64,000 nucleotides of DNA, from positions 251,375 to 315,374 of the forward strand of contig JAXHLO010000035.1 of the NCBI GenBank assembly GCA_034522075.1. The letters are read 5' to 3'. Positions 34,478 through 44,194 of this stretch are shown here, one piece after another (position 1 is the stretch's first letter; every line of letters begins with the position of its first letter). The notes below the pieces were generated by a model. The model did not search any database. It was not told the origin of the DNA and worked only from the letters and a program-made list of their open reading frames with translations. Both the position numbers and the translations under genes were made by a program. The stretch is from UBA7803 sp034522075. GTDB taxonomy: Bacteria > Pseudomonadota > Gammaproteobacteria > Pseudomonadales > Azotimanducaceae.

Positions 34478-35700
34478 GCCGCCTCCTCGCGGACGTGCCA
34501 GTCGATGCCCAGTTCCGGCATCAGGGCCAGAAACGGGTCAGGATCGAGCTCTTCCACATTGACCATGCGGCCGACGTCCCAGTCACCGCGGGCCAGCAGC
34601 AGCGCAGCCGTCACCACCGGCACGGCCGTGGTATAGGAAATGGCCTGTGCACCCACCTCGCTGAAACACTGCTCGTGGTCGCACGTGGAATAAAGGAACA
34701 CGCGCCGCTGCCGGCCGCTGCCGTCCTGACCGGTGAGCAGCGTGCCTATGCAGACCCGTCCCTGGTAATCGGCAGCCAGGCTGGCGGGGTCCGGCAGCAG
34801 CGCCTTGACCATCTTCAGGGGCACGACCCACTGGCCTTCCACGTTGACCGGGTTCACGCTCAGCAGGCCCAGGTTGTGCAGCACATCAAACACTTTCAGG
34901 TACTGCTCGCCGAACGCCATCCAGAACTCGACGTGCTTCGCGCCGCTGTTCACCACCAGCGAATGCACCTCGTCGTGGCCCATGGAATACAGCGTGTACT
35001 CGCCCAGTTCAGGAAAGTCGAAACGGCACTGGCGGCTGTGGCATGGCGCGCGCCGCCACTCGCCTTCGTCGAAATACACCACGTCCTCGGCGATCTCGCG
35101 CAGGTTGGTCTCGGCATCGAAGTTGGTGGCGAAGTAGCGGCCATGACTGCCGCCGTTGACGTCCATGATGTCGATGGCGTCCACCTGCGGCAGCACATGC
35201 TTCTGCCCCCAGGCGTAGAAAGCGTTGACCACGCCCGGGTCGAAACCCATACCCAGAATGGCGGTGACGCCGGCAGCGGCGAAGCGCTCACGCCAGCGCC
35301 ACTCGTAGTTGGCATACCACGGCGGCGGCATATTCACCTCGCCTTCCCTCTCGTATATCGCCGTATCGATATAGCGCGCGCCGGTCTTCAGACAGGCTTC
35401 CATCACCGCCAGGTTGACGTGGGGGCTGGCCACATTGATGACGATGCGCGCCCGCGCCCGGTCGATCGCACGCGCCACGGCGTCGGCATCCCGGGCGTCG
35501 AGCTCGGCCGCGCGAAGCTGGAAGTTGCTCTGTACATTGGACCGCCGGCGGATGCCTTCCAGAACCTGCTCGCAATGCGCCGGGTGGCGTGTTGCCAGCC
35601 AGATGTCGCCCAGGTCGGCGTTGTTGCGCGCCGCCTTGTGCGCGGCCGCCGCACCCACGCCGCCCGCGCCGATGATCAATACGTTGGGGACTTCCTGCAT
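34474..35700 (-). CDS. carboxynorspermidine/carboxyspermidine dehydrogenase (saccharopine dehydrogenase family)
   Basis: A 408-residue reductase: VLIIGAGGVGAAAAHKAARN nucleotide-binding motif, INVASPHVNLAVMEACLKTGARYIDTAIYE, GVTAILGMGFDPGVVNAFYAW and DIMDVNGGSHGRYFATNFDAETNLREI. This last segment separates carboxynorspermidine synthase from ordinary saccharopine reductases. It condenses aspartate semialdehyde with diaminopropane or putrescine. Paired (ATGA overlap) with the decarboxylase gene, giving the alternative polyamine route. No diaminobutyrate aminotransferase/decarboxylase gene is in view. Confidence 0.9.
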   Translation of the reverse strand: MQEVPNVLIIGAGGVGAAAAHKAARNNADLGDIWLATRHPAHCEQVLEGIRRRSNVQSNFQLRAAELDARDADAVARAIDRARARIVINVASPHVNLAVMEACLKTGARYIDTAIYEREGEVNMPPPWYANYEWRWRERFAAAGVTAILGMGFDPGVVNAFYAWGQKHVLPQVDAIDIMDVNGGSHGRYFATNFDAETNLREIAEDVVYFDEGEWRRAPCHSRQCRFDFPELGEYTLYSMGHDEVHSLVVNSGAKHVEFWMAFGEQYLKVFDVLHNLGLLSVNPVNVEGQWVVPLKMVKALLPDPASLAADYQGRVCIGTLLTGQDGSGRQRRVFLYSTCDHEQCFSEVGAQAISYTTAVPVVTAALLLARGDWDVGRMVNVEELDPDPFLALMPELGIDWHVREEAA

Positions 35701-35795
35701 GACTGTCACACTGCTCCGGCACACCAACGGCGCGGATGATACCAGCGCTCACCCACCCAGTGGTAAGCTACCGCCCACCTCTGACGGAGACGACC

Positions 35796-36170
35796 ATGAC
35801 CCTAGCCCTGTGGTGCGTACTGGCGGCAGGCCTCCTGCCGATGATCTGGGTGGCCTACGCCAAGGCCACCGGCGGCCGTTACGACAATCAGGCGCCGCGG
35901 CAGTTTCTGGCCGGCGTGGAAGGCGCCGCCAAGCGCGCCCACTGGGCCGAACAGAACGCCTACGAAGCCTTTCCGCTGTTCGCCGCCGGGGTGCTGGTAG
36001 CGCACTATGTCGGCGCCGAGCAGGGTACCGTGAACGCCCTGGCACTGACGTTCATCGGCGCCCGGGTCGCCCACGGCGTGTGTTACATCGCCGACCTGGC
36101 CAGCCTGCGCTCCCTGGTGTGGCTGGTGGGCTGGGGGTCTGCCATCGCCCTGTTCATCGTCAGCGCCTGA
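35796..36170 (+). CDS. MAPEG family membrane protein
   Basis: A 124-residue protein with about four hydrophobic helices: LALWCVLAAGLLPMIWVAYAKATGG, RAHWAEQNAYEAFPLFAAGVLVAHYV, ALALTFIGARVAHGVCYI and LRSLVWLVGWGSAIALFIVS. This is the MAPEG pattern (AxxNxxExFPLF) of microsomal glutathione transferase relatives. Bacterial function is mostly unknown. Confidence 0.88.
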   Translation: MTLALWCVLAAGLLPMIWVAYAKATGGRYDNQAPRQFLAGVEGAAKRAHWAEQNAYEAFPLFAAGVLVAHYVGAEQGTVNALALTFIGARVAHGVCYIADLASLRSLVWLVGWGSAIALFIVSA

Positions 36171-36181
36171 ACAACCGCACC

Positions 36182-37590
36182 CTATTCCACGAGCGCCTGA
36201 TAGGTCAGAACCTTGAAGTCTCCGGCCAGACGGGTGCGGTGCGGAATGCTCTGCACCATGAAGATGCCGATGAGTTGCTCGGCCGGGATCGATCCAGAAA
36301 CGCGTACCGGCCGCGCCGCCCCAGTTGTACTCGCCCACCGAACCCAGCTCGCCGATCTCACCGATATCCATGGCTACGGCAAAGCCGAGGCCAAAACCAA
36401 CGCCGCGCCGGCCGAATCCCATGGGGAGATCGCCCAGGTGATTGCTGGTCATGAGGTCCACGGATTTGGGGGATAGAATCCGCACGCCGCCGAGCTCACC
36501 GCCGTTGAGCAGCATCTGGCTGAAGCGCAGATAGTCGGCGGCGGTGGAAACCAGCCCACCGCCGCCGCTTTCGAACTGCGCGCCCGGACCGGTAGCCGGC
36601 GCTCACCGACTCGTCCGCCACCTCGAGTTCGGTGGATGTGCTGGGGTTCAGGAAGGCTCCCGGCCCCGGCCTGGTGCCCTTGGGGGTATAGAGCTGCGCC
36701 ACACGGGACCATTGGTCGTCCGGCACGCGGAAGCCGGTATCGACCATGCCGAGCGGTGCAAAGAGATGCTTTTCCAGATATTCACCGAAGGGCATGCCCG
36801 AGACCACTTCCACCAGACGGCCCAGCACGTCCACCGACACGCTGTAGTGCCAGCGGGTTCCGGGCTCATACTGCAGCGGAATCCCGCCGAGCCGCTCGAC
36901 GAAGGTTTCCAGGGTCAGGTCGTCGGACATGAGTTGCGCTTCGCGGTACAGCTTGTCCACTTCCGTATTGCCGAACACGCCATAGGTGAAGCCGGCGGTG
37001 TGGGTCAGCAGGTCGCGGATGGTGGGTTGCCGGCGCGGCTCGCGGGTTTCGCCGGCGCGGTTCGTGTCGCCCTCGCCTTCCGTGCGGCTGCTGGTGCCGT
37101 CGGAGGTTATGCGCGTGTCGCCGCCATCCGCCGTGGACACGGCCACCTCCAGATCGGCCAGCTCCGGCAGATAACGGGCCACCGGATCGTTGAGGAAGAA
37201 GTGGCCCTGCTCGTAGAGCATCATCACGGCCACGCTGGTGATGGGCTTGGACATGGAATAAATGCGGAAGATGGTGTCTTCGCGCATGGGCGTGCCGGCT
37301 TCGCGGTCGGCGAGGCCGTAGGTCTCCTCGTAAACCACCCGGCCGTTGCGGGCAATCAGGCCGAGCCCGCCGACCATGACGCCATCCGCCACGGCCTGAT
37401 TCATATGCTCGGTGATACGCTCGAGGCGCGGCGCCGACAATCCTTCCCGGGCCGGTTTGCCCATCGGCAGATCCCGCGCCAGTGCCGGCGGCGCGCCCAG
37501 GACCAGGATAGCCAGTGCCGCAGCGGCGACGCAGATCCACACTCCCTCACGGACCGAATTGTTCCTCGACCAATCCATCATCTCTCCCAT
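36182..37590 (-). pseudogene. serine hydrolase, class C beta-lactamase-like, two frameshifts
   Basis: An exported EstB/AmpC-like hydrolase: signal peptide (residues to about 39), SxxK nucleophile Ser112-Lys115 in FRIYSMSKPITS, the Tyr motif WHYSVSVDVLGRLVE, and a late GGGGLVSTAADYLRF. The frame changes near 36590 (after SVSAGY) and near 36285 (after TRFWIDP), then ends QALVE at a TAG (36182-36184). Between residues about 150 and 180 is a hydrophilic, Thr/Glu/Arg-rich insert unusual for the family. The ATG at 37590 or the ATG pair at 37581/37578 may start it. Confidence 0.78.
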
Positions 37591-37611
37591 TGCTGCAGCA
37601 AACCTGAGAGC

Positions 37612-38481
37612 CTATTGATTTCCGTCCTGCTGCACAACGGACGACGGCCCGGCCGCATCGACGATCGTGACGGGGAACGGTCTGGTCGCTTCTCCGGCAT
37701 AGAGCGAGCGGTGCGGAAAAGGAATCTCGATCTGCGCTGCATCGAAGGCGGCCTTGATCTCTGCGGTGATGGTATTGCGCAACGGCAGGAAGTTCTCCCG
37801 TTTGGCCCAGACCGAAAACTGAATCGTCAGCGCGGAATCGCCGAAGCCGGTAAATATGAACAGCGGCGGCGGTTCGTCCAGGCACATGGGATTGGCGTCC
37901 GCCACCTCGAAAAGCACATCGCGGACGCGGTTGATGTCTTCCTTGTACGCGACCCCGAGAGACAGGTCGAGCCGCCGGATGGGAAAGCGGGTCAAGGTCG
38001 TCACTTCCGTCTTGATCAGCGTCTCGTTGGGGATGCGCACGAACAGGTTATCGAACGTGCGCAACTTCACCGACAGTGCATCGATGGACAGGACTTCGCC
38101 CGTAGTCGGTCCCACGCGGATGTAGTCGCCCACTTCGAAGGGCCGTTCGCCGATCAGGAACAGGCCGCTGATCAGATTCGACGCCGAGGTCTGAGAGGCA
38201 AAGCCGATGGCCACAGTCAATACACCCGCCGCGCCCATGAGCACCGCAAGGCTGAAACCCAGTTCGCGCAGCGCCGAAGCCACGAACAACGCCAAGATCC
38301 CGTAATACACCAGCCGCCGGGCGAGCTGCAGGTGATGCTCCGAGAAGCGCCGGCTGGCCAGCCGGTTGACCAGACGGGTAGCCAGTGAAGCGAGAACCAG
38401 GCCCAGCGTCAGCAGAATCAGTGCGCGGACAACCATGGCCGCCGTCTCGCTGCCGAGCCACGCCAGTATCTGTTCACTCAT
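37612..38481 (-). CDS. small-conductance mechanosensitive channel (MscS family)
   Basis: A 289-residue channel with three N-terminal hydrophobic helices. The pore helix is LAVLMGAAGVLTVAIGFASQTSASNLISGLFLIGERPFEVGDYIRVG, matching MscS TM3 and the start of the beta domain (TGEVLSIDALSVKLRTFDN, VRIPNETLI). It opens under membrane tension to release solutes on hypo-osmotic shock. It begins within the DUF432 gene (four-base overlap), and a BCCT solute importer lies in the same run, a coherent osmotic theme. Confidence 0.92.
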   Translation of the reverse strand: MSEQILAWLGSETAAMVVRALILLTLGLVLASLATRLVNRLASRRFSEHHLQLARRLVYYGILALFVASALRELGFSLAVLMGAAGVLTVAIGFASQTSASNLISGLFLIGERPFEVGDYIRVGPTTGEVLSIDALSVKLRTFDNLFVRIPNETLIKTEVTTLTRFPIRRLDLSLGVAYKEDINRVRDVLFEVADANPMCLDEPPPLFIFTGFGDSALTIQFSVWAKRENFLPLRNTITAEIKAAFDAAQIEIPFPHRSLYAGEATRPFPVTIVDAAGPSSVVQQDGNQ

Positions 38482-39296
38482 TGGCGGTCTCCGAACAGGG
38501 CGCTGAAGGCCCGCACCAGGGTGCCCCGCGATTGCGGGTGGCGCGGCGGACAGAGCCGCTCCGCGGCGCCGGCATGATCCGGCGGGGCATCGTCGATGTG
38601 CAATGCAGCGAGCTCCGAGTTACTGCCGCGGACCAGCGCAACACTTTCGGTCCACAGCTGCCCTTCCGCCGTGCCATACACCGAAAGTGCTGGAATCGGC
38701 AGACTGACCCGTTCCAGAAGTAACGGCGTGCTGGCTTCGTTACGGATGCGGGCCGCCGTGATAGCCCGGTAGGAGCGGCGCGGCACTTCGTCCGCGTGCT
38801 GGCGGGCATGGGTCCGCCCCGCGTAGCACAGCTCGCCTTCCCGGGTGGAGCTGCCGAACCAGCTATCCGAGAGGCGCACCGTGGGTATCTCACACAAAGT
38901 GACCGGCGGTTCACCGACCTCTACCCTGACCATGACCGGCGAAGACATGTACAGCGTGGTCTCTTCACCGCTCGGCAGAAACACCGGCTGACGCGGGCGA
39001 ATCACGACCGGCCGGTCGAGCAGCACGGGAACCAGCCGCAGCCCCTCATCCTCTCGAGAGAACATGTACCGCTGGAAATCCTCCGCGTCGATAGCGCCCT
39101 CTAACTTGACCAGCTCGGCATGCCCGGCCTCGACGGATTCTGCATCTGCAAACGTGGCCACCTGCCACTCGCCGGGTGCACGATGAATCTGCAGCCGCAG
39201 CGGGCCCAGACGGCAGTCGAGCGTGTGTCCCGGTGAAACTCGCGTGGGCAGCCACCAGGCGGCCACGGCAACGTGTTGTGCGGACTGCAGGGTCAT
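38478..39296 (-). CDS. DUF432-like protein coupled to MscS
   Basis: A 272-residue protein without clear membrane segments. The middle reads PVVIRPRQPVFLPSGEETTLYMSSPVMVRVEV and EIPTVRLSDSWFGSSTREGELCYAGRTHARQ, which fits DUF432, a family often encoded beside MscS channels. ATG 39296 is chosen for its GGGAG site; an upstream in-frame ATG at 39341 is possible. Function unknown; the four-base overlap with mscS suggests a channel accessory. Confidence 0.72.
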   Translation of the reverse strand: MTLQSAQHVAVAAWWLPTRVSPGHTLDCRLGPLRLQIHRAPGEWQVATFADAESVEAGHAELVKLEGAIDAEDFQRYMFSREDEGLRLVPVLLDRPVVIRPRQPVFLPSGEETTLYMSSPVMVRVEVGEPPVTLCEIPTVRLSDSWFGSSTREGELCYAGRTHARQHADEVPRRSYRAITAARIRNEASTPLLLERVSLPIPALSVYGTAEGQLWTESVALVRGSNSELAALHIDDAPPDHAGAAERLCPPRHPQSRGTLVRAFSALFGDRQ

Positions 39297-39362
39297 GCGA
39301 CTCCCATTCACGGTCACTTTACCGGCACAGATGATACGCAATGTGCGCGGCAGCCGCCGCGC

Positions 39363-40634
39363 TCAGTCGAACAGCTTGCGGCCGCTGGAGAATGCCAGGT
39401 AGAACGCCAGCCCCACCAGAGTAACACCGGCCGCCACGCCGAAGACCAGCGCCCAGGAGTTCGTCAGCTCCAGGATCACCCCGGTGATGTACACCCCGAT
39501 GATGCCGGGGATGGTACCCGCGGTATTGGTGATGCCCATCAACGTGCCCGCGTAGCGCGGTGCGATATCCATGTGATTCACGGCGAAGCCGCCGGTGACG
39601 AAGGCAGCCAGGGCCGTGCCGATGGTCATGACCGTAATGGCCATCCAGGCCGTCTCCACCTGACCAACGATGATCAGTGCTGTGGAGATGCCGCCGAAGC
39701 CGATGGTCTGCATAAGCTTGCGTACCCGGCCCACGTCCATGCCGCTGGCAATCAGCCGGTCGGCCACATTGCCGGCCACGTTCAGAAACAGAAATGAGGC
39801 AATGTGCGGGATCATGGTGACCCAGCCCACGGCAGCGTAATCCACGCCCAGCCCCTTGTTAACGTAAGTAGGCAACCACGACAGCAGCACGTACAGCGAC
39901 CAGTTGTTGCAGAAGTGTGCAACGATGATGGCCCACACCGGCATGGACGACATCAGGGCCCGCCACGGCACCACCTCAGCATCCCGCTGGCGCTCAGTGC
40001 CGGCTTCAATGGCCGCATGCTCGTCGGCGGAAACGCCCGGATGGTCGGCCGGTCTGGCCGTCACGCTGAAATGCCATATCGCAAACCACAGCACCCCGAC
40101 GGCGCCGAACAGATAGAAGGCCCACTCCCAGCCCAGGTGTTGCACGATGATCGGGGTGACTATCAGGGCGAAAACCGTGCCCAGCGGAATGCCGCTGTTG
40201 GCCAGCGCCACGGCCCGGGAGCGTTCGGTCAGCGGCACCCAGCGGCTGTACAGGGTATAGATGGAAGGAAAGGTCACCGCCTCGCCCATGCCCATGAGCA
40301 CCCGGACGATGATGAGCATGGTGAAGCCGATGTAGGCCGCCGGCGGCGTGAGCACCGTGAACAGCGACCAGACCAGCACACCTACGCCCAGGACGATCTT
40401 GCCGCCGAAGCGGTCTGCCAGCCTGCCGCCGGCCACCTGCAGCAGCAGATAGCCGAGAAAGAACGACGACAGCACCCGCCCCTGCATCTCTGCGTTCCAG
40501 TCCAGATCCGCAGCCATGGGAATGATGGCCACAGATATGTTCACGCGGTCGATGTAACAGATGAACACCGCAAGGAACGACAGAAACACGACGGTATAAC
40601 GGCGCGGCCAGGCTCCGCCTGCAAGTAATGGCAT
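39363..40634 (-). CDS. MFS transporter, anion:cation symporter (ACS) type
   Basis: A 423-residue 12-helix transporter: RYTVVFLSFLAVFICYIDRVNISVAIIPMA, GYLLLQVAGGRLADRFGGKIVLGVGV (motif A), VLMGMGEAVTFPSIYTLYSRWVPLTERSRAVAL and NNWSLYVLLSWLPTYVNKGLG. This is the SLC17/ACS pattern for organic anions or vitamins. ATG 40634 is preferred to GTG 40640 by its spacing to a GGAGGG site. It follows the BCCT gene by 37 bases. Confidence 0.87.
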   Translation of the reverse strand: MPLLAGGAWPRRYTVVFLSFLAVFICYIDRVNISVAIIPMAADLDWNAEMQGRVLSSFFLGYLLLQVAGGRLADRFGGKIVLGVGVLVWSLFTVLTPPAAYIGFTMLIIVRVLMGMGEAVTFPSIYTLYSRWVPLTERSRAVALANSGIPLGTVFALIVTPIIVQHLGWEWAFYLFGAVGVLWFAIWHFSVTARPADHPGVSADEHAAIEAGTERQRDAEVVPWRALMSSMPVWAIIVAHFCNNWSLYVLLSWLPTYVNKGLGVDYAAVGWVTMIPHIASFLFLNVAGNVADRLIASGMDVGRVRKLMQTIGFGGISTALIIVGQVETAWMAITVMTIGTALAAFVTGGFAVNHMDIAPRYAGTLMGITNTAGTIPGIIGVYITGVILELTNSWALVFGVAAGVTLVGLAFYLAFSSGRKLFD

Positions 40635-40671
40635 GAACACCCTCCCCCTTTGGTACCTAAGGTAATCGGAA

Positions 40672-42210
40672 TCAACTACCGCTGCGAGTCTCGATTGTCT
40701 TCACCGACGGCTCCGCGCGCAAACCCCGATACAGCCCCCAGGCCATCAGCAACAGCACCACGGCGAACGGCAGCCCCATGACCACCACCGCACTCTGCAG
40801 GGCCTGCAGACCGCCCGCCATGAGCAGAGCCAGTGTCAGGGCACCGATGACGGCCGCCCACAGAACCCGCAGCCAGATGGGAGCATCCACCGTCGCAGGA
40901 CCGGGCCGCGAGGTAAAATTGGCAAGTACCAGCGAGCCTGAGTCGCCGGAAGTGACGAAGAACACCACGGCGAGCACGGTCACCACCACCGTCGTGACCC
41001 CCGTCCACGGCAGCAGATGCAGAAAACCGTAAAGCGCCGATCCTGGTGTGTGCACGGCGGCCTCACCGAAAGCCGCCGCGCCGGACATGACCAGCTCGAT
41101 GGCGCTGTTACCCATGATGGACATCCAGGCCGCCATGAAGGCCAATGGCAGGGTGAGGGTGCCGATGACGAAACTTCGGATGGTGCGGCCGCGGGAGATG
41201 CGGGCTAGAAACAGCCCGACAAACGGTCCCCAGGCGATCCACCAGGCCCAGAAGAACAGGGTCCAGGCATTCAGCCAGTCGGCGGGTGCAGTAAAGGCGT
41301 AGGTGTTGAACGACAGGGAGACGAACCCGCCCAGGTAGTCGCCGACGTTGAGGATGAAGGCGTTGAGCAGAAATACCGTGTCGCCGGCCAGCAGCACGAA
41401 GACCATGAACAACAGCGCCAGCAGCATATTGAACTCAGACAGTCGGCGAATGCCCCGCGCCACGCCCAGCGCCGCCGAAACGGCTGCGAACATCACGATG
41501 AGAAGGGCCAGCGCACCCTGAATCAGCGGACTTTGCGGGAGGCCGAAGACATCACTCAACCCGTGGTTGAGCTGAATGATGCCGATGCCGAGGCTGGTGG
41601 CGATTCCGAACACCGTGGCCACCACCGCCGCAACGTCCACAGCGTGGCCCAGCCCGCCGTCAATGCGCCGGCCCAGGACCGGATACAGGGCCGAACGGAT
41701 ACTCAGCGGCAGCCCATGACGATAGCTGAAGAACGCCAGCGCCATGCCCACCAGGGTGTAGACGCCCCAGCCCGACAGGCCCCAGTGCAGGAACGTAAGC
41801 TGCATGGCCCGGCGCGCCGCCTCGACGGTCCCGCCCTCGCCCAGCGGCGGCGCCAGAAAGTGGGTTACCGGCTCAGCCACACAGAAGAACAACAGATCGA
41901 TACCGATACCGGCTGCGAACAGCATGGCGGCCCAACTCAACAGCGGAAACTCCGGTCTGGCGTCATCCGGGCCGAGCCGGATGCGGCCGAGCGGAGAAAC
42001 GGCCACCGCCGCTACAAACCCCAGATAGACAATCACGGCGACCATGTAGAACCAGCCGAAGGTGGCCGACACCCAGGTGACCGCCGCACCGATCCACCTG
42101 GCGGCAACGTCGCTGGCGGCGAGCGTCCATACGGTGAAGACAACGATGGCCGCCGCGGAGCTCAGGAAAACCGGCAGATTGAGCACGTGGCCGCGCCGAG
42201 CATTCGTCAC
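40672..42210 (-). CDS. BCCT family transporter (betaine/choline/carnitine)
   Basis: A 512-residue 12-helix transporter starting at GTG 42210, placed by GGAGG five bases upstream. Family motifs are FLHWGLSGWGVYTLVGMALAFFSYRHGLPLSIRSALYPVLG and the substrate-box region WTLFFWAWWIAWGPFVGLFLARISRGRT. Short cytoplasmic ends suggest a plain BetT/CaiT type. It imports compatible solutes or quaternary amines. It diverges from the hybrid kinase gene over an 82-base gap. Confidence 0.92.
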   Translation of the reverse strand: MTNARRGHVLNLPVFLSSAAAIVVFTVWTLAASDVAARWIGAAVTWVSATFGWFYMVAVIVYLGFVAAVAVSPLGRIRLGPDDARPEFPLLSWAAMLFAAGIGIDLLFFCVAEPVTHFLAPPLGEGGTVEAARRAMQLTFLHWGLSGWGVYTLVGMALAFFSYRHGLPLSIRSALYPVLGRRIDGGLGHAVDVAAVVATVFGIATSLGIGIIQLNHGLSDVFGLPQSPLIQGALALLIVMFAAVSAALGVARGIRRLSEFNMLLALLFMVFVLLAGDTVFLLNAFILNVGDYLGGFVSLSFNTYAFTAPADWLNAWTLFFWAWWIAWGPFVGLFLARISRGRTIRSFVIGTLTLPLAFMAAWMSIMGNSAIELVMSGAAAFGEAAVHTPGSALYGFLHLLPWTGVTTVVVTVLAVVFFVTSGDSGSLVLANFTSRPGPATVDAPIWLRVLWAAVIGALTLALLMAGGLQALQSAVVVMGLPFAVVLLLMAWGLYRGLRAEPSVKTIETRSGS

Positions 42211-42292
42211 GCTTTCCTCCCTGTCGTGGATTGCTGCATTATGCTTGCATCTGCGCGCACAGGCATACCGGACGGACTCAGAAGCTTTGCCC

Positions 42293-44194
42293 ATGACTAC
42301 GCCCGACCACCTGACCAAAGAGCAGCTTCAGCTCATCTACAACAACACCAGCGATCTGGTATTCCTGATCGCCGTGGGCGCCGACGGCACGTATCGACTG
42401 GAATCTGTCAACCCGGCGTATCTGCAGCGCACACAGTTGCAGGCCGGCGACCTGGCTGGCCGCACCATCGAGGACATTCTGCCCCGGGCGCAGTTCGACT
42501 ACGTCAAGGCACGTTACGATGAAGCCGTGGCCAGCGGCGGCCCCTTCAATTACCAGACCCGCACGGTCCTGCGCGGCAGCGACATTTATCTGGATACCAC
42601 GCTGGTCCCGGTGTTCGACGAGCAGGGTAGGTGTACTCACCTCATCGGCGTGTCACGCGACATCACTCAATCCAAGCACGAACAGCAGGCGCTGAAAGCC
42701 GAAAAGCAGCGGGCGGAAAATTTTCTCGACATCGCCGAAGCGCTGATTGTCGCTGTGGACCGCAACGCCAACATCACGCTGCTCAATCGGAAAGGCTACA
42801 AGATGCTCGGCTATCCGGAGGGCAGCCTGACAGGGCGCAACTGGATCGAGCTTTTTATCGCCCCGGACAAGCAGGATGCGTTCCGCCGCGGCTTGGGGCA
42901 TATGATGAACACCGGCAATGCCAACCGGAACGTCAACTACGTGATCACGCGCTCCGGTGAACGTCTGCTCATAAGCTGGGCCAGCGCCATCATTCGGGAC
43001 GGCGACGGCAACGTTGCAGGACTGCTGTCCTCAGGAGAAGACATCACCGACCGCCGCCGGGCGGAGCGGGCCCTGATCGCCAGCCAGAGGGTCCTCGCCG
43101 CCGACGAGGTGGTGTCTGCGGTGGCCCACGACTTCAACAACTCTCTGCAGGGCATTCTCGGCAACATCGAAATCGCCCAGCTCACGCGTAACGACCCGGA
43201 CCGTCTCGACAAATATCTGAACGCTGCGGCCAAGCTGGCCGACGACGCCGCCAGGCGCCTGCGCGCCCTGCGCGGGCGCAGCGGCGGAACTGCAACCAAT
43301 GAACTCGAAAACCTCGACCTTCATGAACTGATCGACGACGTTGTTGCCCAGACTCAGCCGCTGTGGAAGGACGAAGCCCAGCGCCATGGCCGGAACATCG
43401 AAATTCGACGGCAGTTCGCGCAGAGCCTCAGACCGATGTCCGGCAACCGCAGCGAGTTGCGCTCTGTGCTCTACAACATCATCAAGAACAGTGTGGAAGC
43501 GCTGCCGTCAGATGGCGAGATCCGTATCCGCACGCATCATGCTGACGGTTTCAATGCGGTAACTATCAGCGACACCGGTATCGGCATGGACAACGCTACC
43601 AGTACACGCATCTTCCAGCCGTTCTTCTCCACCAAGGGTCTGGAAGCCGGCCGCGGGCTGGGCATGAGCGCTTCCCACAGCATCGTGCTGGCCCACCGCG
43701 GCGTCATCAGGGTGTCGGACACCGCCCCCGGGTCCGGCACCACCATCGAAGTACGCCTGCCGGCAAGCGTTGCGCCAGATTCCGCGGCCGCAGGCGAATC
43801 GGCGGATCCCGGCACCCGTTCGCACAACGTCCTGTGGGTGGACGACGATCCGGAGATCCGCGCCCTCGCCGGCAACTATCTGGCGGCCCTGGGCCACACC
43901 GGCGACGTGGCCGACAGCGGTGCGGCAGCGCTGGAGCTGCTGGGCCGCCACGATTACTCGGTCGTCGTTACCGACGTCGGTATGCCGGGCATGAGCGGGC
44001 TGGAACTGGCCAGCCGCATTTGCGGGCAATTCGGCCAGGATCTTCCGGTGATCGCCCTCACCGGCTGGGGTGAGACCGTGCAGGAGGGTGACAGCGCGCC
44101 GGAAGGCATCCTCAATGTGCTGTCGAAGCCGATTCGTCTGGAGAAGCTGAAGCAGGTTCTCGATTCGCTGCCAGCAGGTAAACTGGGTCCATGA
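42293..44194 (+). CDS. soluble hybrid histidine kinase with two PAS domains and a receiver
   Basis: A 633-residue cytoplasmic kinase with no membrane segments. PAS1 spans about 10-125 and PAS2 about 143-255. The phosphoacceptor is His279 in VSAVAHDFNN; the ATPase domain has IIKNSVEAL, ISDTGIGM, and FFSTKGLEAGRGLGMSAS. The C-terminal receiver has WVDDDPEIR, phospho-Asp561 in VTDVGMPGMSG, and Lys in LSKPIR. No separate response regulator is adjacent. The stop overlaps the next gene's ATG (ATGA), an unusual coupling to a lipid enzyme. Confidence 0.92.
   Translation: MTTPDHLTKEQLQLIYNNTSDLVFLIAVGADGTYRLESVNPAYLQRTQLQAGDLAGRTIEDILPRAQFDYVKARYDEAVASGGPFNYQTRTVLRGSDIYLDTTLVPVFDEQGRCTHLIGVSRDITQSKHEQQALKAEKQRAENFLDIAEALIVAVDRNANITLLNRKGYKMLGYPEGSLTGRNWIELFIAPDKQDAFRRGLGHMMNTGNANRNVNYVITRSGERLLISWASAIIRDGDGNVAGLLSSGEDITDRRRAERALIASQRVLAADEVVSAVAHDFNNSLQGILGNIEIAQLTRNDPDRLDKYLNAAAKLADDAARRLRALRGRSGGTATNELENLDLHELIDDVVAQTQPLWKDEAQRHGRNIEIRRQFAQSLRPMSGNRSELRSVLYNIIKNSVEALPSDGEIRIRTHHADGFNAVTISDTGIGMDNATSTRIFQPFFSTKGLEAGRGLGMSASHSIVLAHRGVIRVSDTAPGSGTTIEVRLPASVAPDSAAAGESADPGTRSHNVLWVDDDPEIRALAGNYLAALGHTGDVADSGAAALELLGRHDYSVVVTDVGMPGMSGLELASRICGQFGQDLPVIALTGWGETVQEGDSAPEGILNVLSKPIRLEKLKQVLDSLPAGKLGP

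Noticed and set aside
40641..40671. TACCT-AAGGTA half-palindrome between the BCCT and MFS genes as an operator
   Set aside because: Imperfect and very short, in a 37-base gap inside an apparent operon; could be chance.
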